A stretch of DNA of 64,000 nucleotides from Schizonepeta tenuifolia. Its lineage: Eukaryota; Streptophyta; Magnoliopsida; Lamiales; Lamiaceae. Within the stretch, counting starts at the first letter, position 1. Each line of letters starts with the position of its first letter. The stretch lies in NCBI GenBank assembly GCA_029490685.1, contig CM055959.1:48938096-49002095 (forward strand), given 5' to 3'. The notes under the pieces are model-generated. The model made no database searches. It saw only the letters and a list, made by a program, of their open reading frames with translations, and was not told the DNA's origin. The translations under genes and the position numbers were made by a program. Below are positions 11,814 through 22,364 of the stretch, one piece after another.

Positions 11814-13317
11814 AGTAAGTTGTTTCATGCTCTGGTTATGAGTCATCTTTTTCTAGTACGAGTGGTATTTATATACAAGTCTTCCTTCGAGTAATAGTAT
11901 AGAGTATTCATCCGTACTCTATATCGAGTCTTCTTTCGAGTCGTAGAACAGAGTATTTGTATATACTCTAGATCAGAGTCTTCCGTCAAGTAGAAGATAA
12001 GAGTTAGACTATAACACTAAGACTGAGAATGTAGATGTCAACTCAACCTCCCGCTACGTTGACTCAACGAGTTAAAGGAAAGAATTTCAATTATGTAATT
12101 TCTTTTAAATAAGAAATTTTATGAACAAGTATGCAATGAAATTGAGAATGAGAATGAGTTGTGTTCCAAATTTAAGAATTTTATGGAAGTAAAATTTTTA
12201 TACCTTATGTGATTATGTGATAGTATGAGTACTATCTTATGTGAAATTATTTGCGCGATAATTTCTTTCTTTTGAAAAAAAATGCGGACACAAGAATATA
12301 GTCGGATTTTAGGGATTTTTCCCGATTTAATGAGAACGTAGACTCAAAACCTAAGATCTTTCCGGTTCTTCGAGAATATAGACGTTTTTAAGAAACGTTA
12401 TTTTTGAAATGATTTCGAAAGGAGATCCCCGACACGAGAAGAACTTCTTCTGACGAATGTCATGTGCATTAAGTGGCATGAATGAAGATTCGGCAAAGTC
12501 GAACTTTGTTTTAAAAAACCAAATAAGAATTTCTTGCGAGGAAAGTGAAATAAAAATGATTCGGCAAATCGTGTTAGTAAACGAAGGGAACGATTAGACG
12601 TTTGAGAAGCTTTCGGCTTCGAATTAAGAAAGATATGAACTAGACGACGAAGGCAGAATAAAGGGAATCAAAGCCTAATAAAATAAGTGAATGCTACTTA
12701 CGTGTAGGTAACTTAAATGACGTCATTCGTGTCACGTCATTTTGTTTTCTTTTCGTTTCGTGATTCAGTAGGGTTCGTCTTGAACGAACTTTACGAAGGA
12801 AAATCGTATAAATTGTTAGAAGTCGAGCGCGAAGCTTGATCAAATTTTTCCATCGATCGCCCGATTCTAGCGACGGCAACTGGAACTTAGTTTCCAGAAA
12901 GTTATTCTTTAAGTTATATTCTTTTTCTTTTGGAATTTATTCCATATTTCCTCTTTGAGCGACAACTACAACTAGTATGAATATCACGAGTCGTAAACGA
13001 CAAATTCTTTTGTGAATGGATGTTACTTTTGAATAAGTAACATGGACAAAGTAAACGTACTTTGTTTTAATAAATGAGAGTCGTTAAGAATTGTTTTTGA
13101 GAAAATACTAAAGAATTAAAATAAGAATGTAGTAAGATAAGAATGGAAATAAAAGTCTTGAATATTAATTTTATATATATATGTTGTTGAGTGCAATTTC
13201 TTGAATTGCTAGAAGTCTTGATAAGTGGTTGTCTTAAGTGGTGATGTTACAATTGAATAAGGAATGTTAATTTTGTAATTTAAGTTTTTCGTTGAGATAA
13301 GTTATTTTCCCTACCTG
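11814..13317 (+). other. Long untranslated leader of element 2
   Basis: AT-rich and without a convincing reading frame. It is collinear by eye with the leaders of elements 1 and 3. The CAACCTCCCGCTACGT block recurs near 12045. A TATATATATATG tract lies near 13172. Confidence 0.6.
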
Positions 13318-13352
13318 TTACTGATCCGTGTTTCCTTACAAACTTTTGTAGG
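13318..13352 (+). promoter_or_regulatory. Splice-acceptor-like site directly before ORF0 (element 2)
   Basis: TTACTGAT, a pyrimidine-rich stretch and CTTTTGTAG end at 13351, then one G, then ATG at 13353. Paired with the donor at 9483 it would remove about 3.87 kb including the PBS array. Confidence 0.55.
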
Positions 13353-14486
13353 ATGGCTAGGACTCGTGTTACGGCTCGGAAGAGCCAGCCTTTGATCAAG
13401 TGCGAGCGCACCATACTAGACATGATTCAGGACGAATATTACGAATTTGAGGCAGACTACGGCGAGGAAGACGTGGGACAGATTGTTGGCAACTTTTCTT
13501 CAGCTTACTTTCCAGTGCGACACTTGATCCCGGAGAGTCAGGCGATACTGGACATGATTGTACACCTACCAGACGAGTGGCGCGGTTGGACGCACCGTGC
13601 GGCGTGGTACTTCCTAGGGATCTTCGGCGACGACACTGAGCTGACCGGCAACTATACCGGATTCGCCCTGTTTGTGCACAGGCGCTTCTTTGAGAGCAGA
13701 TACATGCTCCCATTTCCTTTAGAGCCGCACCTTCCCTACAGTCAGTTTTAAGCCGAGACAGAGCTAGAGCACCTTGACTTAGACCCAGAGTTTTCCGCCC
13801 TGTTGGAGTTGCCACCAGACGGTGTACCGAGTGAGGAGGAGGACGTAGAGTCCGAGCAGTTAGAGGAGGATGAGGAGGCCGCTGTTACACCGGAGCTACC
13901 GCCAGTTGGGACATAGATCGAGGAGTTGATCCTAGGGCCGGGATTCGTGGAGATCGACGCTGAGACAACCGCGCTGTTAGAACTATCTTCGCCGTTCTTA
14001 CCTGACGTCTGTGTTAGAGTCAGAGGACCATTAGAGACGAGACTGTTTAGGGAGGAGTCTGACCACCGAGAGATCGACGCGGAGCTTGCCGCTTTGTTAG
14101 AGTTACCATCTCCACTTACGCTGCTCGAGGAGATCTGTGCGAAGTGGGGAGTAGTCAGAGAGCTGATGGAGGCAGGACCGTCTAGGGTCCGTTCTAGGGA
14201 GGAGTTCGAGTCAGGTTCAGGTTCAGGTTCAGTTCCCGAGCACCTTCTTCCCCTGAAGAAGCGTGCAGTAGAGATCAGCGAGGACTACTTGGTTTCCGAC
14301 CTGGAGGAGACAGTTTCAGAGGCACCGTCACCCGCTTTGCTTACACTTGCTGACGGCTCCACTCTGAGGGAGAACGAGGCACTTCAGCTTGTTTTTGGTT
14401 CAGAGTCCGAGGAGGATGACCCGGAGGAGGATCCTGAGGAGGATCCGGAGGAGGATCTGGAGGAGGACCGAGAGGAGGACTGTTAG
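13353..14486 (+). pseudogene. ORF0: conserved acidic-repeat ORF upstream of gag (element 2)
   Basis: One frame of 377 codons runs from MARTRVTARKS to a stop at 14484-14486. It is broken by TAA at 13749-13751 and by TAG near 13914-13916, with no frameshift. The N-terminal domain keeps LPDEWRGWTHRAAWYF. Three acidic motifs follow (DPEFSALLELP, DAETTALLELS, DAELAALLELP). Then come GPSRVRSREE, an SGSGSGS insertion, the basic PLKKRAVE patch, the DGSTLRENEALQLVFG block and a DPEED-rich tail. It matches element 1 throughout and element 3 in most blocks. Function is unknown. Acidic C-terminus and lack of membrane segments point to a soluble protein. Confidence 0.77.
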
Positions 14487-15078
14487 GGTTTTTGCAGGCC
14501 ATAGGGGGTAGTTTTGGACTCGACTGCAGTTTAGTTGAGCAGAGCGTCGTAGACGCGGGTAAATATCAGTAGTAGTGGTAGTTTCTTTTATTCTGTATAG
14601 AGTCGGATCAGTAACTAGTTAGTTTTGTAGTACTCTAGCGGATACGAAATTTTATGAATCGTTTCCGTTCTAGTACTTTAGTAGATACAGAGTTGCAGCT
14701 TGTTAGTGCACCCGGTAAATAGTAAGCAGTCAGCTTAGTTTAGACTAGTAGTAGTCTAACCTTTTGTGTATAAGTCCTCATTGGAGGCAGAATTAATATT
14801 TTTTTTTTATGTATATATATATACATGACCCATAAGAGGGTTTTTAATCAAGAAAAATTTTCTATGAATCGTGTAATTAAAATCAGAATGTCGAATGAAC
14901 TCGTGTAACGAGAATTGAGCTTAACTTGAAAGTTAAAAAGATTATGAAGTTAATATCGAAGCTATGTTCGATTTATCGTCCCGTGAACTTGATTGAGTTG
15001 AGAACGAGCTAGTATGTACTAAGAGTGTTTGACAGAAATGACTAATGAGAATTTCAATTTTTCTTTAGACCAAAGAAA
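14487..15078 (+). promoter_or_regulatory. ORF0-gag spacer with gag splice-acceptor-like site (element 2)
   Basis: Non-coding. It holds a TGTATATATATATACA palindrome near 14810-14826, next to a CTCATTGGAGGCAGAATTAA block that element 1 shares. Near the gag start, a GACTAAT motif and a T-rich run precede AG at 15067-15068, 10 nt before the ATG at 15079. This is the second candidate acceptor, for gag-pol. Confidence 0.5.
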
Positions 15079-15971
15079 ATGCCGCCGAGAAACGTTAACA
15101 ATAGGAGAGGTCGAGGACCTGGAAGGCCTAGAGGACGTGGGAGACGTCAACCAGAAAACAACAGAGAACAGGAGTATGAGCAGAATGCTACCACATCACC
15201 ATCACCATCCCTATCACCACCCCCATCACCACCACCTCCACCACCGCCCCGTAGAGATATTGAGGATCTCTTTCTCAAGAGGAACCCTCCGATGTTTAAT
15301 GGAACGGGCAGCCCTAGCGATGCTGAGCTATGGGTGAGATCTACCGAGAAGATATTCAAACTCCTCAGATCTACTGAAGAGGAGAGAATGCTTTGTGTCG
15401 CATTCCAACTGACTGGATCGGCAGATTACTAGTGGGAAGCAAGACAAAAGGTGATACCCGCAGAGCATCTGGCTCGTTTCACGTGGGAAGAGTTTAAGGA
15501 AATACTGTTTGATAAATACGTACCCAAGACGTATAGGGCGCAGAAGGAAGCCGAGTTTTATAATCTGAAGCAAGGAAAGCTAACCGTGACTGAGTATGAC
15601 GCCAAGTTTTGCGAGCTGTCTAGGTATGCACCGTCATTGGTTGATACCGAGAAAAAGTATCGAAGAAATTTTAAGGAGGATTACGACATGAGCTAGGAAT
15701 CGCGTTAGCTAGTCATGGGGGACTAGGCTACATGGATATTTTGGGAAGAGCACTGGAAATGGAGGCCGTCGTGCCTGATGAGAAGAAGACTGTACTAAGT
15801 GCATCAGCACCAGCACAGAATCAGAACCGAGGCTACTATAACAACAATAGTAGCAACTATCAGGGTAAGAGAAAATGGAACGGAGGAGGTAGCGGAGGCT
15901 ACAATCAGAACTTTAACAACCAGGGAAATCAGAAGAGGGGTAATCAGCAGGGTTATCAGCAGCCTGGCCAG

Positions 15972-16003
<32 letters not shown>

Positions 16004-16316
16004 GAGGCCGTAGCAGGGAAACAACCAATCGGGGTTGTTTATTCAAGGAAATAAGTAGAACTCACCGTGGAAGGGTAACAACCAACAGAACCAGCCACAA
16101 GGGCAACAGCGAAACTTCAACCAGGGAGCAATTAACCCAGGGAGGGTTACCATTCCCGTCTGCCCGAAGTGCAACAGAGCCCATCCTGGAGTCTGTCAGA
16201 TAGTTACCCCCAACTGTTTCAACTGTGGACAGAAGGGGCACAAGAAAAAGGATTGCCCGAAGCCGCTACAGGAAGTACCTCTCAGAGCCATACAAGCACA
16301 GCCGCAGCAGCCGCAA
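15079..16316 (+). pseudogene. gag of element 2 (capsid and nucleocapsid), broken
   Basis: Begins MPPRNVNNRRGRGPG, then a proline-rich tract and a Ty3 gag core (FLKRNPPMFNG, WVRSTEKIFKL, FDKYVPKTYRAQKE). An Asn/Gln/Gly-rich linker follows, including a run of Asn encoded by (AAC)n near 15973-16001. The nucleocapsid has CPKCNRAHPGVC and a CCHC knuckle CFNCGQKGHKKKDC. Breaks are TAG at 15430-15432 (Trp in element 1), a one-base frameshift near 15650-15700, TAG at 16011-16013 (Trp in element 1) and TAG at 16056-16058. Downstream the frame is shared with pol, so gag-pol was originally a single polyprotein. It cannot be made intact from this copy. Confidence 0.88.
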
Positions 16317-19300
16317 ATGAACCAACATCAGTTCCAGCAGCATGCACAGCAGCAACAGAATGCGAGGGCATGCGCTATCAAACAGGGTGGTCAGCGCAAG
16401 GGAAAAGGCAATCTCGCAGGTATGGGAAAACTCCCCAACGTCCCCATTAAGATACTGTTTGATACTGGCGCATCGCATTCTTTCATTGCTGGCTCGTGTG
16501 CCGATAACTTAGACATCCGACCTGTAAGAGCTGCACATTCTATGAGAGTAGCTACACTTTCAGGAAAAATCACTACTTCTACTCATGTTTGCTCTAACCT
16601 AGAACTAGAAATCGGAACTCATAAGGTTATAGCGAATAACTTAAATGTTATGATAATGTGGGACGTAGATATAATCCTAGGAATGGATTGGTTGTCAGAG
16701 AATTACACTACAATTCTCTGCAACGAGAGAAAAATCTCTTTTCAACCGCCGGGTAAAGAACCAACCGAATTCCACAGAATTTCAATGGGTAGAGGCGTAC
16801 CAATTATATCAGCCCTTCAAGCCACGAAACTCATGAAGAAGAAAGGTACCACAGCTTATCTTGTGTACCTAGTCGGAGAACCAGGAGCCGAGAAGACCAT
16901 CCAAGACGTGAAAGTTGTGAATGAATACGAAGACGACTTTCCAGAAGTATTACCAGGATTGCAACCGGATCGTCATGTGGACTTCACAATCGACTTAGAA
17001 CCAGGAGCCGCACCTAAATCTAAAGCCCCATATAGGATGGCACCGAAAGAATTAGAAGAGCTCAAAATCCAGTTACAAGAATTGCTAGACCTTGGTTTTA
17101 TCAGACCAAGCGTCTCACCTTGGGGAGCACCAGTGCTATTTGTTAGGAAAAAGGACAGATCAATGAGAATGTGTATAGATTACCGAGAACTGAACAAGAT
17201 CACGCTCAAGAAAAAATATCATTTGCCAAGGATCGAGGATCTGTTCGATCAGCTCAAGGGTGCAGGAGTTTTCTCCAAGATAGATTTAAGGTCAGGGTAC
17301 CATCAGCTCAAGATCAAACCTGAAGACGTACCCAAGACCGCTTTTAGAACCCGATATGGCCATTACGAATTCCTAGTGATGCCATTTGGTTTAACCAACG
17401 CTCCAGCCGTATTCATGGATCTTATGAATAGAGTCTTCAACCCCTACTTGGATAAATTCGTTTTAGTATTCATCGACGACATCCTCGTTTACTCTAAGAA
17501 TGAAAAGGAGCACGAGGAACATCTACGGATAGTGTTGGAAACACTAAGAACTGAGAAACTCTATGCCAAATTCAGTAAATGCGAATTTTGGCTGAAGGAA
17601 GTAATGTTCCTTGGACATATAGTGTCGGCGGAAGGAATCAAAGTGGACCCAGCCAAAGTAGAAGCAGTACACAACTGGAAGTCACCAACGAGTCAGAATG
17701 AGATCAGAAGTTTCTTGGGTTTAGCCGGTTACTACAGAAGATTTATTGAGGGATTCTCCACGATCGCCCGCCCGATGATGCAGCTACTCAGGAAAGAGAC
17801 CAAATTTAAATGGACGGACGAGTGCGAGAAGAGTTTCCAAATGCTTAAGGAAAAGTTAACCACAGCGCCAGTACTAGCACTTCCAGACACAAACAAAGAG
17901 TATGTGGTTTACACCGACGCATCGAAAAATGGATTAGGTTGTGTCTTAATGCAAGACGGACGAGTAATAGCTTATGCTTCACGACAACTTCGACCTCACG
18001 AAGTTGGGTATCCAACCCACGACTTAGAACTCGCAGCCGTGGTGCATGCGTTAAGAATTTGGAGACACCATCTCTATGGTGTAAGGGTTAAGATATTCAC
18101 CGATCACAAGAGCCTGAAGTACTTTTTCGAGCAAAAAGAACTGAATATGACACAAAGAAGATGGCTCGAATTAGTCAAGGATTACGACTGCGAAATCAAC
18201 TATCCTCCAGGAAAGGCTAATGTGGTAGCAGACGCATTGAGTCGCAAGGCTACAACGAAGTTAGGATGCCTTTTTGTAGAAGAAGAAACTTTAGTACGAG
18301 AATTCGAGAAGATGGATATCAGAGTGCTTGACACGCCAGCTACGATAACAAATGAGATCGCAGCATTAGAAGCTACACCAGATTTGAGAGAAAGAATCAT
18401 CAGTGCTCAGAGAAAAGACGAGTCAATGGAAAAGTTGCGATTAAGGATAAGAACAGAGAAACCAGACGGATATTCTGAAGTGCCAGACAATGCGATACTT
18501 TATGAAGGCAGGATTTGTATTCCTGATGACGACAGCGAACTGAAGAACGAGATCTTGAGTGAGGCTCACGACACACCTTATACAACACATCCAGGAAGTA
18601 CGAAAATGTATCAAGATTTGAGAAGAAACTTCTGGTGGAACGGAATGAAACGAGACGTTGCCTCGTTTGTAGAAAGGTGTCTAGCATGTCAGCAAGTTAA
18701 GGCTTTACACCGACGACCGTATGGATTGCTACAACCATTGGATGTCCCAGAATGGAAATGGGAAGGCATAGCTATGGACTTTGTCACAGGCTTGCCTAAG
18801 TCGAGAAAAGGAAACACAGCAATTTGGGTGATAATAGATAGGCTTACAAAGTCAGCACACTTCTTACCGATTAAGATTACCTACGGATTAGAGAAACTAG
18901 CTCAGTTATATGTCAGAGAGATTGTACGTCTGCATGGAGTACCGAAGGTTATAGTATCAGATAGAGACGCTAAATTTACCTCGAGATTTTGGATTACGAT
19001 GCAGAAAGAATTGGGGACAGAGCTTAATTTCAGTACAGCGTTTCACCCACAGACAGATGGGCAGTCAGAGAGAACGATTCAGATTTTAGTCGATATGTTA
19101 AGAACAATGGTATTAGACCGAGGCGCGAATTGGGAAGAAATTCTACACTTAGTCGAATTCGCTTACAACAACAGCTATCAGGCCACGATAGGAATGGCGC
19201 CATTTGAGGATTTGTATGGAAGGAAATGTAGATCGCCGCTTTATTGGGACGAAGTAGGTGAGAGAAAGAACCTAGGCTCAGATGCTATTAATGAGATGAT

Positions 19301-19835
19301 TGAGATAGTTCGGCAGATACGCGATAGAATGAAAGAGGCCCAGAGCCGACAGAAGTCTTATGCCGACGATCGTCGAACCAATCTTGAGTTTGAAATAGGA
19401 GATAAAGTCTTTCTTAAGATATCACCGACCAGAGGAATCGTTGGATTCGGAGTTAATGGTAAACTAAGACCCAGGTTTATAGGACCTTATGAAATCCTCG
19501 AGAGGATAGGACCCGTCGCTTATAGATTGGCCTTACCGCCAAGTCTAGGAAGTGTTCACAACGTTTTTCACGTTTCTCAGTTGAGAAAATATGTCTATGA
19601 TCCTAAGCACGTCATTAGTCAGCAAGACGTAGTTCTTGAATCTGACCTAAGCTATGAAGAGAAGCCGATATCGATTCTGGATAGAAAAGTCCAAGAGTTA
19701 AGAACCAAATCGATACCAATCGTTAAAGTGCTATGGAACCACCACGGGCAAGAAGAAGCCACGTGGGAACTCGAGGAGAAGATGAAGGAGAGATATCCTC
19801 ATCTTTTTGCAGAAGGTATGCAAATTTCGGGATGA
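16317..19835 (+). CDS. pol: pol polyprotein: protease, RT, RNase H, integrase, chromodomain
   Basis: 1172 codons with no break. The frame is open back to 16059 and joins the end of gag, so the true start is that of gag at 15079. Approximate residue positions: protease DTGASHSFI 49-57 and ILGMDWL 120-126; RT with YRELN 289-293, catalytic Asp323 and FIDDIL 385-390; RNase H with Asp534, Glu571, Asp596 and Asp639; integrase HHCC finger 751-791 and D821-D882-E918 with 35 residues between the last two; GPYEILERIG region 1056-1065; chromodomain about 1115-1163 ending EEATWELEEKMKERYPHLF. The chromodomain is thought to bias insertion toward heterochromatin. All catalytic residues are present, so this copy may still supply enzyme in trans if transcribed and initiated. 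Confidence 0.96.
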   Translation: MNQHQFQQHAQQQQNARACAIKQGGQRKGKGNLAGMGKLPNVPIKILFDTGASHSFIAGSCADNLDIRPVRAAHSMRVATLSGKITTSTHVCSNLELEIGTHKVIANNLNVMIMWDVDIILGMDWLSENYTTILCNERKISFQPPGKEPTEFHRISMGRGVPIISALQATKLMKKKGTTAYLVYLVGEPGAEKTIQDVKVVNEYEDDFPEVLPGLQPDRHVDFTIDLEPGAAPKSKAPYRMAPKELEELKIQLQELLDLGFIRPSVSPWGAPVLFVRKKDRSMRMCIDYRELNKITLKKKYHLPRIEDLFDQLKGAGVFSKIDLRSGYHQLKIKPEDVPKTAFRTRYGHYEFLVMPFGLTNAPAVFMDLMNRVFNPYLDKFVLVFIDDILVYSKNEKEHEEHLRIVLETLRTEKLYAKFSKCEFWLKEVMFLGHIVSAEGIKVDPAKVEAVHNWKSPTSQNEIRSFLGLAGYYRRFIEGFSTIARPMMQLLRKETKFKWTDECEKSFQMLKEKLTTAPVLALPDTNKEYVVYTDASKNGLGCVLMQDGRVIAYASRQLRPHEVGYPTHDLELAAVVHALRIWRHHLYGVRVKIFTDHKSLKYFFEQKELNMTQRRWLELVKDYDCEINYPPGKANVVADALSRKATTKLGCLFVEEETLVREFEKMDIRVLDTPATITNEIAALEATPDLRERIISAQRKDESMEKLRLRIRTEKPDGYSEVPDNAILYEGRICIPDDDSELKNEILSEAHDTPYTTHPGSTKMYQDLRRNFWWNGMKRDVASFVERCLACQQVKALHRRPYGLLQPLDVPEWKWEGIAMDFVTGLPKSRKGNTAIWVIIDRLTKSAHFLPIKITYGLEKLAQLYVREIVRLHGVPKVIVSDRDAKFTSRFWITMQKELGTELNFSTAFHPQTDGQSERTIQILVDMLRTMVLDRGANWEEILHLVEFAYNNSYQATIGMAPFEDLYGRKCRSPLYWDEVGERKNLGSDAINEMIEIVRQIRDRMKEAQSRQKSYADDRRTNLEFEIGDKVFLKISPTRGIVGFGVNGKLRPRFIGPYEILERIGPVAYRLALPPSLGSVHNVFHVSQLRKYVYDPKHVISQQDVVLESDLSYEEKPISILDRKVQELRTKSIPIVKVLWNHHGQEEATWELEEKMKERYPHLFAEGMQISG

Positions 19836-19845
19836 AATTTTTCGT

Positions 19846-19858
19846 AAGGGGGGTAGGA
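19846..19858 (+). promoter_or_regulatory. Polypurine tract (element 2)
   Basis: AAGGGGGGTAGGA abuts the TG of the 3' LTR, as needed for plus-strand priming. Confidence 0.85.
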
Positions 19859-22364
19859 TGTAATACCCTGGAAATTCCTTACGTTCTTAAAAAATTAATG
19901 TTATTAATAAAAATGGCTTTGCATGCCTAAGTTTACGATTTTGAATTCTAAGACTAAGTCGAATCCGTTTTCGAAAATAAATTACGGAAGTCAGCTAGAC
20001 GACTACTGTATTTAGGGTTATCGCGTACGAAAAGTTTTTAGTTCGTGAACTCAGAACGGAAAACCGTCTAATTTTTACATTCACGAAATCGCGATACGAA
20101 CTCGCCCGAGAAAGTTCGTTTTTATGATTTTTCGGACGAAACTCGGACTGTGTCGTCCCGAGTTTTTTGTCGGAATCAAAATTTTAAATATTATTTTCGT
20201 CAATTAAGTTTAATACGCTAGAATTTTTGGACGAAACGGAATGTGACGATTTTGTGCCGAGCTACGTTTTTCGTCGTTCGATTTCCGTAACGTTGTATCG
20301 CACCGGAAACGCACAAAATTCCTCTCTTTCTCTCCCTCATGACCGACATGGTCACACACACAAGCATAGATATTTTCTTTTTTTTTATCCTAAGTATTTG
20401 TGACACCTAAGTGTTATACTATTCCTACTTTACACATATTACCCTAAAGTAATATCTAATACACAAATTAAATCACTCATCTCCTCCCTCCCTCAACGCA
20501 CACGGCTGCCCTCTCATCTCTCTCTCCCATTTTCATTTCTCCATTGTTGAAGATCAAGTTCTAGAGCAAAAGTTTTCACACAAGTCTTCATTCATCCATC
20601 GAACTTCAATTCTTTCTTCACTAATCTTCAAGGTAATCTTCCCCTCTCTAATTCTATCCATCCAACATCCTTTTCTTTTTATTTCTTCTTTGGATCGAAA
20701 TTAAGGAGTGATGGAATTAGATGTTTGATCTTCGATTAGTGAAACTAGATGTGTTAGATGTGATAATTAGGGATTAAAATTGATTGAAATCAAGAACCCT
20801 AACCACTATGACATTACCGAAAATTTGGGAGATTTTGGTGGGATGTTTGAATCTTTCAATTGATGTTATAATCATGCTTAGGAAGTGTTTAATTAGTTAT
20901 TAGAAGCAAGAGAAATCGAAACCCCCAAGTATGTTGAAACCGAGTTCTAGGGTTTAGGGTTTGAAATTGGGGTTTTGCAATTTAATGTGTAATTGGACTT
21001 CATTTGATCAATTGATGATATAGTAGTATGATAAGTGGATTAATGTTGTTAATCGATGAATAAAATCAACCTCCCCTCATGTAGGTTAATACCGAAATTT
21101 TCTAGAAAATTAGGGGTTTTCATGTAGTTGATTTAGATGATGTTTTGTTGATGAAATAATGATGTTGATAATATTAGTTGTTGATATGAATTTATTTAGA
21201 ATTTTCTAAACATATTTTGTGGAATGTAACAGACGAAGAACTCGTTTTAAGTTGAGATGTAGTAATCAAATGAAGTGATGATATGCATAAAAATGAATCT
21301 CGTTAGATGTTTGATGACGTAGAAAATGAACGAAATCCGATAACTTTTAAAATCACGTAAGAGACGAACAATTAGTCGTAATTAATAACCGAGAAGTCGA
21401 ATAAGAATTCTAACTTGATAATATTATTTATGATGGACTATGGTATAACTTTGTAGTTGACGTCATGAGCTTTCGAGCTATTTTAATATGAGTTGTAGTT
21501 ATAGTCGAGAATTAGAACGAGAATTGGTTAACTTGATTTTTGGTTTAGTACATGTTAGTTGAAAGCCGACGTTTAGAATGTCGTGCTATTGGACGAGTTT
21601 TGAGAAGGAGTTCATCATGTACGGGGGTACGTGTTGACTGCCTTGAGGGTCAAGTTTCATGAGAAATCGAATACGAGAACTTAGAACGAACCTAAGAAGT
21701 TATACGTCGATTCTATCGAGCAACTAGGGTTAGCGCGGTAGTTTTGCGACCCTTGCCGGAAACTGTAATAAGTTTTAGCTCGTTTATCGGATTTGAGATC
21801 CGTAAATTGGAGCGTAAACTAGACTTCCCGAGCTTTCCAAAGTTACAGGGCTAATCTCCTGTTTCCAGTTTCTCTGTTCTGGGCAGTCCCCAGAGTTACT
21901 GCCTTGCGCAGTGATTTTTCAGAATTCATTTTTCTAAGTTGTTTCGTTCGCAACTTAGTTTTTTTCGATCGTTTAAGCCGTAATAACTTGACGACTATCT
22001 TCCTAATGACCTCAGTGTCAAGTACGGAGCCTTGAGTGCTAAACGAGACGAGTTTGTATCTCGTACCCGTTCAAGTAAAGAAATTTAGTTAAGCGTGAAG
22101 ATGCATAAATCGTATAAAGAACTAAAACTTAATTTCCTAAGTTGATTTCCTTTCCAACTTAGTTCCTTTTGATCTTTTAAGTCGTAATGAGCTATCGACT
22201 ACCCTCTCTACTGACCTAAGAGTCGAGTATGAGACCTTTCAAGTTCTAAACGAGATTTGTTCGAGTCTCGTTTCCGTTTAATTAAAATGAAACTAGTAAG
22301 CGTGCAATTGCCTAAAGAAATGAAACGACTAAAACCTTTTTCGAGTTTCAATGATCGATTATCT
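19859..22364 (+). repeat. 3' LTR of element 2, truncated
   Basis: Starts TGTAATACCCTGG directly after the polypurine tract and follows the 5' LTR closely. It stops at GATCGATTATCT, matching 5' LTR position about 10556, so roughly 940 bp of the end is missing. It keeps a 655-bp segment (20721-21375) absent from the 5' LTR. Candidate donor GT is at 20633-20634. No continuation of the LTR was found further right. Confidence 0.9.

Larger units (their letters stand above)
8710..22364 (+). mobile_element. Ty3/gypsy chromovirus element 2 (nearly full length)
   Basis: The order is 5' LTR (8710-11497), tandem PBS, leader, ORF0, gag, protease-RT-RNase H-integrase with chromodomain, polypurine tract and a 3' LTR truncated at about 22364. 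The chromodomain at the end of integrase and the domain order place it among the plant chromoviruses, most like the Tekay/Del clade. The two LTRs are very similar over their shared length, so insertion looks recent. ORF0 and gag carry nonsense codons, while pol is open throughout. Confidence 0.92.

Noticed and set aside
15804..16046. Antisense frame rich in Val and Leu over the gag linker
   Set aside because: It is the complement of the (AAC)n Asn-coding run.
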